A stretch of DNA of 64,000 bases from Hemerocallis citrina. Its lineage: Eukaryota; Streptophyta; Magnoliopsida; Asparagales; Asphodelaceae. The translations under genes and the position numbers were made by a program. Shown piece after piece: positions 10,978 through 21,360 of the stretch. How positions within the stretch are numbered: the first letter of the stretch is position 1; each line of letters starts with the position of its first letter. The notes under the pieces are model-generated. The model was not told the origin of the DNA, did not search any database, and was given only the letters and a program-made list of their open reading frames with translations. Location of the stretch: assembly GCA_017893485.1 (NCBI GenBank), contig CM030360.1, positions 13,814,597-13,878,596 on the forward strand, in the 5' to 3' direction.

Positions 10978-12293
10978 TATTCTTAATGAAAGAGCTGCAG
11001 GAACTTTACCAAGCAACACAATTGTAAACCCCAAGGAGCATGTGAAGGCAATAACACTTAGAAGTGGGGCAACAATTGGGCAGCCAAAAATCAAAAATGT
11101 AGAACAAGATGTGGATGAAAAACAATGTGAGAAGGAACAAACAATGGAAGAACAGACACAGCACAAAGGAGAGTCAAGTCAAACCATCTCAGGGGGGTTA
11201 AATTCTAACACTTGCACTCATTCTCCTTATGATCAATCTATTCCTTTTCCACAAAGACTTAAAAAGAATAAGCTTGATAATCAATTTGCAAATTTTTTTA
11301 AATATTTTCAAACAATTGCATATTAATATTCCTCTTATTGAAGCTTTAGAACAAATGCCTAAATATGCTAAATTTTTGAAGGACATTTTATCAAACAAGA
11401 GGAAGCTAGAAGAGCATGAGATGGTGATGTTAATTGAAGAAAGTAGTGCAATTTTGCAAAAGAAGCTTCCACCTAAACTTAAAGATCCAGGGAGTTTTAC
11501 AATTCCTTGCACTATTGAAAATTCTTCATTTCATAAAGCACTATGTGATTTAGGAGCGAGTATTAATCTCATGCCATATTCTGTTTTCATGAAACTAGGT
11601 ATTGGAGAAGCAAAGCCTACAACAATTTCCTTGCAATTGGCGGACAGGTCAATCAAATATCCACGAGGGATCGTTGAAGATGTTTTGGTGAAAGTTGACA
11701 AATTCATATTTCCAGCTGATTTTATTGTACTTGACATGGAGGAAGATGAAAAAATCCCTTTGATTTTGGGGAGACCTTTTCTTGCAACAGGGAGAACATT
11801 GATTGATGTGCAACAAGGTAAACTTATTCTAAGGGTTGACAACGAACAGGTAACATTTGATGTATTTAAATCCATGGAGTTTCCCTCAGAAGTTCATGCA
11901 TGCTTTCAAGTAAGTGAGGTCATGGAAGAAACACATTTGGATGAAATTGCTAAATTACATTTAGAAGAATGCTTAACAAATGCAGAAACACTTAAATTAG
12001 AAAATGAAGAGATTTGTGATTATGATAAAAATTTGGAAGATACACCACTCATTTTTTCATCACCACAACAACTTGAGCTTAAACAACTCCCATCGAGTTT
12101 GAGGTACGCATTTTTAGGCCGAAACTCCACTTTTCCTGTTATTATCAATGATTCTTTGAATAATCTTGAAGAAGAAAATTTGTTGAGAGTTTTGAGAAAA
12201 TATAAAACTGCCTTGGGATGGAACATTTCTGATATAAAAGGGATTAGCCCTTCAATTTGCATGCATAAAATTCTAATGGAGGATGATTTTTAA
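10978..12293 (+). pseudogene. Athila gag end and aspartic protease (broken)
   Basis: The first part (SNILNERAAGTLPSNTIVN and EHVKAITLRSGA) is the conserved Athila gag-protease linker. The protease domain spans about 11450-11880: IPCTIENSSFHKALCDLGAS, then ADFIVLDMEED and IPLILGRPFLATGRT. Athila proteases commonly use D-L-G-A in place of D-T-G/S-A at the active site, and this copy keeps it. A frame change near 11300 joins two ORFs. The frame ends at TAA 12291-12293, just before the reverse transcriptase segment, so pol would need a stop to be lost or bypassed. Confidence 0.85.
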
Positions 12294-12299
12294 CCTATT

Positions 12300-14048
12300 G
12301 TGCAGCCACAGCGAAGATTAAATCCATTAATGCAAGAAGTGGTGCATAAGGAGGTATTGAAGCTTTTAGATGCAGGTATCATTTATCCAATTTCAGATAG
12401 TGCATGGGTAAGTCCTATACATGTTGTGCCAAAGAAAGGAGGAATAACTATATTAAAAAATGATAATAATGAGCTAATACCAACAAGAACAGTCACGGGA
12501 TGGCAAGTATGCATAGATTATCGAAGACTAAATGATGCAACTAGAAAAGATCATTTTCCATTACCTTTCATTGACCAAATGCTTGAAAGACTTGCAGGCC
12601 ATTCTTACTATTGTTTTCTTGATGGGTATTCGGGGTACAATCAAATTGCTATAGCACCAGAAGATCAAGAAAAGACAACCTTTACTTGCCCATATGGAAC
12701 TTTTGCATATAGAAGGATGCATTTTGGTCTTTGTAACGCCCCCGCCACATTTCAACGATGCATGATGTCAATTTTTTCGGATAAGGTTGAGAAATTTATT
12801 GAAATTTTTATGGATGATTTTTCAGTTTTTGGTTATTCATTTGATAATTGTTTATCTAACTTATCTTTGGTTTTGCAGCGTTGCGAGGAAACAAATTTGG
12901 TTCTAAATTGGGAGAAATGTCATTTTATGGTGAAAGAAGGAATTGTGTTAGGGCACAAAGTTTCCTTTAAGGGAATTGAAGTGGATCGTGCTAAAATTGA
13001 TGTCATTGAAAAGCTACCACCACCAACTAATGTTAAAGGAGTAAGAAGTTTCTTGGGTCATGCAGGATTTTATCGAAGATTTATAAAAGATTTTTCTTTA
13101 ATCACTAAACCTCTTTGCAAACTTTTAAATAAAGACAACCTTTTTAAATTTTCTCATGATTGCTTGCATGCTTTTGAAACATTGAAAAAGAAATTGATTT
13201 CAGCACCTATTATTATTGCACCAGATTGGAATATGCCTTTTGAATTAATGTGTGATGCTAGTGATGTGGCAATAGGTGCTGTTTTGGGGCAAAGAAAAGA
13301 TAAATGTTTTCACACCATTTATTATGCAAGTAGAATTTTGACAGAAGCACAGCTTAATTATGCTACTACTGAAAAAGAATTATTAGCTGTTGTATATGCT
13401 TTTGACAAATTTCGATCTTATTTGATAGGTTCAAAGGTGGTTGTGTACACGGATCATTCAGCCCTCAAATACTTGCTTGCAAAGAAGGAAGCCAAACCTC
13501 GATTGCTTCGTTGGATTTTACTTTTACAAGAATTTGATGTGGAAATAAATGACAAAAAGGGTGTGGAAAATGTGGTGGCCGATCATTTATCTCGCATTGA
13601 ACCAAAAGATGAACAAAATTTGCAGGTTACACCAATCAATGAAGAATTTCCAGATGAGTATTTGATGATGATAAAAACTCCTCCATGGTATGCCGATATA
13701 GTAAATTATTTGGTATCAAAAATTCTACCTCCTGATTTTACTTATCAACAACAGAAGAAATTTTTCTCTGACTTGAAATATTATTTTTGGGAGGAACCTT
13801 TCTTATTTCGCCATTGTGCAGATCAGGTAATAAGGAGATGTGTGCCTGAAGAGGAAATGGAAAGCATACTCAAACATTGTCATACATTGGAATGTGGTGG
13901 CCATTTTAGTGGAACAAAAACAACAGCAAAAATCTTACAATCAAGATTCTTTTGGCCCTCAATTTTTAAAGATGCTTTTAATTTTGTTAAATTATGTGAT
14001 AATTCCAAAGGGTGGGAAATATTTCTAGGAAACATGAGATGCCCCTAA
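12300..14048 (+). pseudogene. Athila reverse transcriptase, RNase H and integrase N-terminus
   Basis: This 582-codon open stretch carries the reverse transcriptase ([40 protein letters not shown], then the active-site block [13 protein letters not shown]). RNase H follows with [52 protein letters not shown] and VVADHLSRI. The integrase zinc-binding H-H-C-C segment begins near 13850 ([20 protein letters not shown]). One base appears to be missing near 14003, in the second Cys pair, and shifts the rest of integrase into another frame. The active-site aspartates of reverse transcriptase (MDD) are present. No start codon is expected because the region is made as part of a polyprotein. Confidence 0.92.
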
Positions 14049-14965
14049 ATAATATTTTAGTGATTGAATTATTTGATGCTTGGGGGATAAATTTTATGGG
14101 TCCTTTTCCATCCTCATTTTCTAATAAATATATTTTGGTTGTTGTAGATTATGTCTCCAAGTGGGTGGAAGCTATTGCACTACCAACAAATGATGCAAGA
14201 GTAGTGGTGAACTTCATTAGAAAAAATATCTTTTCACGATTTGGAGCTCCAAGGGCAATTATTAGTGATGGAGGAACACATTTTTGCAACCGTCAATTTA
14301 ATGCTTTACTTGCTAAGTATGGAGTTACTCATCATGTGGCCACACCATATCATCCTCAAACAAGTGGTCAAGTGGAGGTTTCAAATAGAGAGTTGAAGCG
14401 AATACTTGAGAAAACAGTGAATATGGCACGAACAGATTGGGCAGGAAAATTGGATGATGCATTATGGGCCTATAGGACGGCATTTAAAACACCAATTGGA
14501 ATGTCTCTATATAGATTGGTGTATGGCAAAGCATGTCACTTACCAGTTGAACTTGAGCATCGCGCTTATTGGGCAATAAAGACACTAAATTTTGACATGA
14601 AAGATGCTGGCGGAAAAAGAATGTTGCAACTAAATGAGATGGATGAGTTTCGTAATGATCCTTATGAAAATGCCAAGATCTATAAAGAAAAGACTAAACG
14701 ATGGCACGATAAGCATATTTTGAGAAGAGAATTCAAGGAAGGGGAGAAAGTATTGTTATTTAATTCAAGACTTAAACCTTTTCCAGGAAAATTGCGATCT
14801 AGGTGGACGGGTCCATTTGTTGTCACACGAGTGTTTCCATATGGAACAATAGAAATTTATGATGAGAAAAAAGGGACATTCAAGGTGAATGGACAGCGTT
14901 TGAAGCCATACATGGGTAATGAAGTTGGCAAGGAAATCATGCACATCGAGAAGGCCAAACAATAA
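14004..14965 (+). pseudogene. Athila integrase core and C-terminus (frame-shifted)
   Basis: This continues the integrase in a different frame, with [13 protein letters not shown], then the core block [17 protein letters not shown]. The catalytic acids lie in [31 protein letters not shown] and [15 protein letters not shown]. Downstream, [32 protein letters not shown] and [20 protein letters not shown] match the Athila integrase tail. It ends at TAA 14963-14965. Apart from the single frameshift at its start, the domain is complete. Confidence 0.92.
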
Positions 14966-16264
14966 TGACAAGATGAAGAAAGTATGGCTGAAGACTTAAA
15001 ACTTAGCGCTTCTTGGGAGGCAACCCATGTTTTCTTTTGTTGCATTTAGTTTTGATTTATCTTTTAGTTTATTTTATTTTAATTTTTGATTTTAACTTGT
15101 AGGATTGCATAAATTTTGGAAGTCGCTGGGCGGAGCTGTTTTGAACACATGCATTGATGGCTGTTTTTTAGCAGTTTGGAGTCAAAATCTGAAAAAGTGA
15201 TTCAAAGAGAAGTTGTAGCCTATCTTCTTAGCTTTCCAGCAAAAAATAATTCAGCCCATTTGGACATCTACAGCTCCAGATATCGCCAAAACACTGAACG
15301 CTGCACGTGCAGAAATTTAAAGACGAATCAGGAGAGAAATTCTAAACTTTTTGCCCTCTTTTTGTTTTTCTTTTTCCTTTCCCATTGAGGACAATGTGAT
15401 ATTTAAGTTTGGGGAGAAGGTTTACAAATTCATTTTTATTTTTATTATTTTTGAAAAGAAAAACAAAGTAAACAGAGATTATAATTAGGCTTACCTTTAC
15501 ACTTTTGAGTTCTTTATTGTGACAAGCAATGAAATAATTTTTTTTTGGGATAAACAATTGTTTATAATGTAAGAGTAAGCATACTTATTTACTTTAGGAT
15601 TATTGAGTTTCAAAATTCCTTACAAAATTGTGTGAGTCATGCTATTATACATAAAAGACAAATGTGACGCTTTTCTTGTGATTATCCCCTTTGATCTAGT
15701 CCTAAACAGAGTTTAAGTAAATAGAGTAATAATGAAAAAAAAAATTTATGAATAAAGTCAATCTACTCCAATGTTTTGAGTTGCTTAGTAACTAGGGGTA
15801 TTCATTACAAATGTTTACTTTTACGTAAAACGGCAACTTGAAATATGAGTATGCAAAGCACTTTAAGTTTGTGACTTGTTGAGTAACCGGGTGAATTCAT
15901 CACAAATGTTTTGCATTCACGTCAAAAGGCAAGTGACAACTTAAAGAAGAGACTTAAAAAAAAAAAAAAAAAAAACTCTAGTTTGCTACTCGGTTTGTAG
16001 TAGTGAGAAGGGATAATCACAGATTGAGTTGTTACATACTATAATTACATTGATTGCATGACAAATGCGATTGGGTTGGGAATTATGAATAAATAATTGC
16101 ACTGGAGAAAGTGGGTATGCTTAGTTTTACTTTATTTGCAATTGTTTATATTTTTAATGGAAATTTTGATGCTTGCATGATATGATCTCCTAGTGTGATG
16201 GGTTGAGTCTACATTATTATTCGTTTGTTCATGATTCTACTTTTTGCTCGAGGACAAGCAAAAT
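14966..16264 (+). other. Athila 3' non-coding region, env-like ORF absent
   Basis: About 1.3 kb follow integrase with no ORF carrying a recognised domain. The early phrase cttgggaggcaacccatg (15012) and later gaggacaatgtgatatttaa with aagtttggggagaagg (15385-15420) are characteristic of Athila 3' regions. The latter is a second, internal polypurine-like tract. Two imperfect copies of a roughly 65-bp unit lie at 15779-15845 and 15872-15936 (ttcatYacaaatgttt, then acgtMaaaMggcaa). An A run of about 19 bases lies near 15957. Some Athila relatives keep an env-like gene here, but this copy does not. Confidence 0.7.
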
Positions 16265-16282
16265 CTTAAGCTTGGGGGTATT
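16265..16282 (+). promoter_or_regulatory. Athila polypurine tract
   Basis: The sequence cttaagcttgggggtatt lies directly before the 3' LTR. It is preceded by gctcgaggacaagcaaaat, which is usual in Athila. It primes plus-strand synthesis. Confidence 0.75.
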
Positions 16283-18027
16283 TGATGTGTCTAATTTATA
16301 TACAAATATTTGTACTCATTTACCAATAAAAATAGCTTGTTTTCGTTGATAATGTCTATAATTCATCTTATTTCTATAGGATTTCATTTAATTAATTATT
16401 TTTGAAGAAATAATATTTTTGATGCAAAAAAGTAAAGATTTGTGGAAAAAATCAACAAACAAAGTAAAATAATGGATTTATAAATTTTTATTGTTTTGTT
16501 GAGTTAAAAGTGCGACAAATAATTTTTAAATGGATTTTTATACGCTAATATGATTTATAGTTAGTTTAATTCATTTTAAACTAATTAATTTTATTTTATT
16601 TAAAAATCCTAATTTCTGGTATTATTTTGTGTACGCAGAAGCACGTGGTTGGCAGAAAAGGAAATAAAGGGGGAAAAGAGAAAGAAATAAAATTCTGGAT
16701 TAAAAAGGAAGGAAATAAATGAAGAGAAATGACTTTTCTGCAAAAAGTGCAAACCCTAACTCCTCTCCCGTTCTCTATAAGTACAAGCAAAGAAGAGAGA
16801 AGAAGGGTAAGAGGTGACGGCTACCAAATACAAAGAAAAAATAAGAGAAGAAAGTAAGAGAGAGAAAAAGCGTGTGCGAGTTCCAAGGCGAAACAGCACG
16901 TGTGGGCAGTAGGGCTGCTGTCTTCTTCGGTGCGGTTTTCGAAGTGCACCCAACGATTGCTTCTTTGACTTGGCGACTCCTTCGTTCTCTCTCTCTTGCG
17001 TGCCGAACTAAGAACTAAAGGGAGAGAGAGAAGCAGAGGCTGCAGGCGGGACCCACGCACCAGAGCAACAGCGACAGCACCTGTCTGCAGTTCTGACCTG
17101 GCGCGGTTTTCGAGACGGCTGACGTGGACCTGGCGACTGCTGCTGCTCCAGACGGCTCGACCGTGACAGGCGACGCGTTCTGACCTGGCACAGTTTTCAA
17201 GACGGCTGACGTGGCGATCTTTCTGCTTCGGTTTTTTAGGCAGAGAAGAGAGAAAGGACTGGTTTGAATTAATTTTTGTATTTCTTTTTGTACCTTTTCT
17301 TCTCTATATTTTTAGATGCAATCCAAACATTCTTATTAATTGCAAATTGAACATGAACTGAATTTATTGTTCTAGAGGCTAAGGTGTAGCCGAGTTTTGT
17401 AGAACACAAATTTTAATTTCTTATTATTACTCTATTTTTCCTGGTTGTGTTTTAATTTTTATTATTTATGCATACAAAATGGTGGATAGACATTTGTATG
17501 ATTTTTCAAATCATAAAGAGACCGAACAGGTTATTTGTGATTAATAAAAATTAACACCGTATATTGGAGGACGTGACCGTTAAGAAATCCAAATTTTTAA
17601 CTAATAATTTGATGGATAGGCGAAGAATTAGTTGAGAATAATTTTTAGACTACGTGGATAGAGTGGTTAATATCTTTAGGATTTTGGTCGAAAATTGGGA
17701 AATATAATATTTTTATTTATAAGAAATTATAATTTGTGTGTGTGATAAACGAGATGAACCAAGAGCCCTAGAACTAATTTTACCATTAAACAAAGTACAA
17801 GAGCTGCATAGTTTCACAGCCCTCTCCCTCTTCACCAATTTAGTTAGATTAAATTAGATTAAGGTAATTTAGTTGTTTTATTATTTATAAAACTCGATCT
17901 TCCAAATAGTGATTAATCTAGTGATATCGGTACTCAATAAAATATCTAGTCCCTGTGGGTTCGACACTCTACTCATTTAACTATATTACTTGTGCGATTT
18001 TGTACACTTGCAAAAAAATCAACACCA
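16283..18027 (+). repeat. Athila 3' LTR
   Basis: This 1745-bp copy of 7288-9030 starts TGATGT and ends ACACCA, followed by the target duplication GGAGG. It differs from the 5' LTR by scattered single substitutions and one or two 1-bp indels. The TATA-like ctataagta is at 16775-16783. Confidence 0.95.
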
Positions 18028-18248
18028 GGAGGAGGGCGAGAGGTCCCAATACCGGCATTCTGGGGCCCGACTTGACCCCGCTAGGGCTGAAGGTTCTGAT
18101 GAGGAGGTTGTTCCTACTGCAGGGGGTGAGCAGGTTGAGGAGGGAGTTGTCCCTGCTGCTGGACAGTTTGGAGGGGAGCCTCCTGTTGGGGTTGAGGAGG
18201 AGTGGGCCCACGGTTGGACCCTCTACATCTCAGTTTCCTGGGAGGCAT
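18028..18248 (-). pseudogene. Tat-1 gag N-terminus
   Basis: The reading frame starts at ATG 18248-18246 (MPPRKLRCRGSNRGPTPPQP) and is rich in Gln and Pro, as Tat gag N-termini often are. Two in-frame TAG stops follow, near 18115 and 18080, each at a likely former CAG or CGG codon. At 18028 it meets the Athila target duplication, and the frame continues at 7287. It lies about 50 nt downstream of the primer-binding site. Confidence 0.7.
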
Positions 18249-18297
18249 GGCTGGAGGTGATCTTAACCGATGGAAGAGGATGGATTGCTATTCGTCG

Positions 18298-18315
18298 TTC
18301 CCACAGACGGTGCCA
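18298..18315 (-). promoter_or_regulatory. Tat-1 primer-binding site
   Basis: On the minus strand TGGCACCGTCTGTGGGAA begins 3 nt after the LTR end GGTAACA. It matches the usual Tat-lineage site (TGGCGCCGTCTGTGGGAA) with one change. Confidence 0.8.
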
Positions 18316-18318
18316 AAC

Positions 18319-18885
18319 TGTTACCGCTGAAATCGGTGTGGGAGCAAACAGATAGATTTGTGGAGTCTTGGGATGTTGAATAGTCAAACCTGAAATCTTT
18401 TTGCTAGAATTTGACCGTGATCTCCAGCCGTTGACCTGCAAAAAGTGCAAAACACCGGGGTTGATCCCGGTGATGCACCCTCCGACGCTCAAGTCAGTAA
18501 TCAGAAAGATTATGAATGAGCTTTGATTGGCAAAAGATTGATTACCTGGTAACAGTGGGGGATGGGGGGTATTTATAGCCGCCTTAGGGACCAGTTTCGG
18601 GATAAGATCAAATCCTTACTTTCCAGTGAATGGATAGAAGCGATCAGGGCCGTTGATTAAGGTTAATCATAAACCCTAATTCTATCCAGCTAGACAGGGT
18701 TTCTTGCGGGTTGGAACCCACACCCAGTTGAGGTGGATCCATTTGTGGGTTGTTGGATCTTTGGAGAGAAGGTCCAGTTCCAATTTCGGACCCACTTGTA
18801 GGTGGAATTACCATTTTGCCCCCGAGCTTTAAGATTCGTGCCTGATTTGGACGGTTCCGATTTAACCCTATTTTTAGCCATATCA
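18319..18885 (-). repeat. Tat-1 5' LTR
   Basis: This 567-bp LTR reads TGATATGGC...GGTAACA on the minus strand, with TG and CA ends. A TATA-like box (TATAAATA on the minus strand) lies at 18570-18577. It is placed by the adjacent primer-binding site and gag start. The partner LTR is outside the window. Confidence 0.8.
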
Positions 18886-19010
18886 GGTCCGAGGGTAAGC
18901 CCTTACGTACTCCTCAATATAGGGTTCAATCTCTCGTTATGCAATACCTAAACCCAATGAATATACTCCAATGCGTAATCACGTGTGAGTCGCACCCCCA
19001 GGATATTAGG
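18886..19010 (-). repeat. Tekay-type LTR fragment between Tat-1 and the Sirevirus
   Basis: The phrase ggtccgagggtaagc, then cttacgtactcc and atagggttcaatctctcg, closely resembles 51665-51720, 52388-52440 and 57455-57510, which lie in Tekay LTRs of the same orientation. It is probably the right flank of Tat-1 and the left flank of the Sirevirus insertion, and the LTR probably resumes at 43991. Confidence 0.65.
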
Positions 19011-20525
19011 TGTTGGATCCTGTAGGCAATGCAAAATAACACTAGAGGGGGGGGGGAGGGGAGGGGCGAATAGTGTTATTTAAAAAATAATTAAGAAAAT
19101 GAACTCTTCGTTCTGTCCAGTCGACTTAAAAGGAAAATACAGTCGACTGGGGCGTCAGAAAAGAAGAGTATTTTATACAAGTCTGATCAGTCGACTTATA
19201 GCAGATACTCAGTCGACTTACCAGATAAGTGTTCGAAGAGTATTTTATACAAGTCTGATCAGTCAAATTATAGAGGAGACTCAGTCGACTTGCCAGACAA
19301 GTTTTCGAATAAAACACAGAAAAATTGAAATGCAAGTGAAGAAAATACAACTACAAAGAGAGTCAACCACAGAGTACACAACGATGTATTCTGGTTCGGT
19401 CCTCCCGACCTACATCTAGTCCCCAAGCAACCCACTTGAGATTTTCCACTATTCTTGAAGAAAATACAAGAATACCTTACGACGTTCGACAACAACCTTG
19501 CCAAACCCGTAGATCTCTCTTACCACTTGAGAGAGCACACCCACTCTACAACCTAGAGTGAAAAATCCTGACTCTACAACCTAGAGCCATACTCTCCAAC
19601 CGAGAGGACCACTGTCACAACCTGAGAGTGAAGAAAAATAACAAAAGAGTTACAACAACCTATAGCCTTGTTTGTGATTGTGATTTTATATAAAGGCTAA
19701 TAGGTCAACTTCTGAAATCAGTCTAGAATAAATTCAATGTTATACTAGACTGATTTTCAGAGAACCAAGACTTAGAGGTTATGATTGCTTTTTAGGAAAC
19801 TTGTTCTCTTTAAAAACAAAAGCTTTAAAACTTGAGAGAATGCTTGGAACCTTTCCATGGTGATTCCTATGCTCTATTTATAGAAAAGAATCATAGGAAC
19901 GTTGAAGAACAGTTCCTAAAACGGAATTAAAATGGACAGAAATTGTTTTGAATTTGAAAAACAAGTTTTGAAATCAGAAAACTGTCAAAATGGCTTGAAC
20001 AGTCGACTAGGGTTGCCATGATGAGTCGACTGGTCAGAGCTTGTATGAGTTCAGACAGTTTCGTACTAAGATAGTCGACTGGTTCCAAAGAATGGTCGAC
20101 TGGTACTCAACAGCTGATCATATTCAAGCTTGTTTCGACCTTTTAACTTTTGTAAAACACTCAAATATTAAGAGATATGTGTGAGTGTGTGTGTGACAAG
20201 GCTATTACAACATTTCTAAGACTCAAAGAATAAAAATTACAATTGTTACAAGACACTTTAATAGAAAACATTTTGAAGCACTAGTCTTGTCTCGAACTTG
20301 AGTCTTTGAGTTGAGCTTGAGCCATTGTCTTTATATCTTGAAGCTTGCTTGATCAAATGTGGCTTGAACTAAGTTCTTTGTGGATTGATCAATTTTCTTG
20401 AAAGCCTCATTGGATCAACTTTGCCTTTGTGTATTGCAGCATGGTATTGATCTTGATACACCCTGCAATATATATAAGTGATAACACAACTTTGCATTAT
20501 GTTGTAGTCATCAAAACCAAGAATC
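19011..20525 (-). repeat. Sirevirus 3' LTR
   Basis: In plus-strand reading it begins TGTTGGATCC and ends near ccaagaatc. The homologous copy at 43990 ends ccaagaatcaaca, so about five terminal bases are lost here. A TATA-like box (minus strand TATAAATA) is at 19875-19882. The LTR holds nine or more copies of AGTCGACT or near variants (19118-19290 and 20001-20100). The right part is almost identical to 42897-43990. Confidence 0.85.
19034..19081. other. Inverted repeat around a G-rich tract in the Sirevirus LTR
   Basis: An 11-bp perfect inverted repeat (AAATAACACTA at 19034-19044 and TAGTGTTATTT at 19071-19081) encloses a G-rich loop with runs of about ten, four and four G. The loop could fold as a G-quadruplex on the plus strand. 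It lies close to the 3' end of the LTR in element orientation. Sirevirus non-coding regions are known to hold conserved palindromes with CACTA-like words. Confidence 0.7.
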
Positions 20526-20759
20526 CTCCTTTTTGATGATGACAACACAATAGCTTACAATAATAATAATAGTTTAAAGATACTCCCCCTAACTAATGTA
20601 CAACATGCACAAAAACATGCACAAACCACAAAACATGCACATAACATGTACACATCCTTAAAACATGCACAAACCACAAAACATGCACATAACATATACA
20701 CATCCTTTTCTGCCCCTTTGTCATCAACAAAAAAATAGAAGGAGGAAAGAAAACAATAA
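20526..20759 (-). promoter_or_regulatory. Sirevirus polypurine tracts and 48-bp direct repeat
   Basis: Minus-strand purine tracts occur next to the LTR (aaaaaggagg at about 20524-20533), at 20583-20590 (agggggag) and at 20710-20720 (caaaggggcag). Several polypurine tracts are a known Sirevirus trait. Two copies of a 48-bp unit, aaacatgcacaaaccacaaa and onward, lie at 20613-20660 and 20661-20707. The segment ends at the Tat-2 insertion; its last five bases, aataa, are the target duplication. Confidence 0.65.
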
Positions 20760-21342
20760 TGATGCGGTTTGTTTTTGGGAGACGTGTGGATGCACCAGGT
20801 GTGAGTTCTTACTCGATTTGTATTGATAGAGGAAGCTCCTATGTAAATAACCCTTGGCCAGGCGAATGGTGCGGAAGTGGGTGGTAGTGAGGTGGAGGCT
20901 GGATGCTCGGCTCGGATCGGGAGGCTCGGATCCGAGAACTTGTGTACCTGTAGACGGTCTAGGAACACCGGGGTTGGTCCCGATGGCAGACCCTCCGACG
21001 ATCTAGTCATCTACTGAGAGAGAGTAACAGTAACTAGGGTTTGAGTGGGAAAAGATTCATTACCTGGATAAGGGGTATGGGTCTGGTATTTATAGAAGAT
21101 GCCAACCGGGTCTGGACCCGTTTAGGGCCGGGTCTGGACCCGGTTGCCCGTGGGGTTGAAGCGGTGGAAACCCGGGCGGTATAGGGCTGACGTGGCAAGG
21201 GCCCGGGCAGTTTCCAGGCTGATGTGGCAGAGATCCGGGCAGTTTTCCAGTGCTGACATGGCAGATTGGGATGATCTGGAGGCACGCGCATTTTGAGGGG
21301 ATCCTGTGGCCCAGGAAGGGCCACATCATCCAACCCATATCA
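20760..21342 (-). repeat. Tat-2 3' LTR
   Basis: This is 583 bp, homologous to 35155-35723 and longer by a short indel near 20925 (gggaggctcggatcc). A minus-strand TATA box (TATAAATA) is at 21087-21094. The left flank AATAA matches the right flank of the other LTR. Confidence 0.95.
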
Positions 21343-21360
21343 CAAGCCCCACACTCCTGG
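21343..21360 (-). promoter_or_regulatory. Tat-2 polypurine tract
   Basis: On the minus strand ccaggagtgtggggcttg abuts the 3' LTR start TGATATGGG. It is purine-rich and correctly placed to prime plus-strand synthesis. Confidence 0.65.

Larger units (their letters stand above)
7288..18027 (+). mobile_element. Full-length Athila-lineage Ty3/gypsy element inside Tat-1 gag
   Basis: The two LTRs begin TGATGTGTCTAATTT and end AATCAACACCA. They are flanked by the same 5-bp target duplication, GGAGG, at 7283-7287 and 18028-18032. Internal order is primer-binding site, gag, protease, reverse transcriptase, RNase H and integrase, then a 1.3-kb non-coding 3' region and a polypurine tract. The LTRs differ by roughly 30 positions by eye over about 1743 bp, under 2%, so the insertion is fairly recent. 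No env-like ORF remains. Coding frames are broken, and the copy carries a MITE at 10580-10968. Confidence 0.95.
1..18885 (-). mobile_element. Tat-lineage Ty3/gypsy retrotransposon (Tat-1), 3' LTR off the window
   Basis: On the minus strand the order is 5' LTR (18319-18885), primer-binding site, gag, protease, reverse transcriptase, RNase H, second RNase-H-like domain, integrase, then a long 3' UTR with a tandem array. The extra RNase-H-like domain between RNase H and integrase, and a repeat-filled 3' UTR, are known marks of the Tat lineage. The gag is split between 7287 and 18028 by an Athila element. Several in-frame stops show that the copy is dead. The downstream LTR must lie left of base 1, so total length and the target duplication cannot be read. 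Confidence 0.9.

Noticed and set aside
14966..16264. Athila env-like gene
   Set aside because: No ORF longer than about 70 codons and no signal or membrane segment is present in this region.
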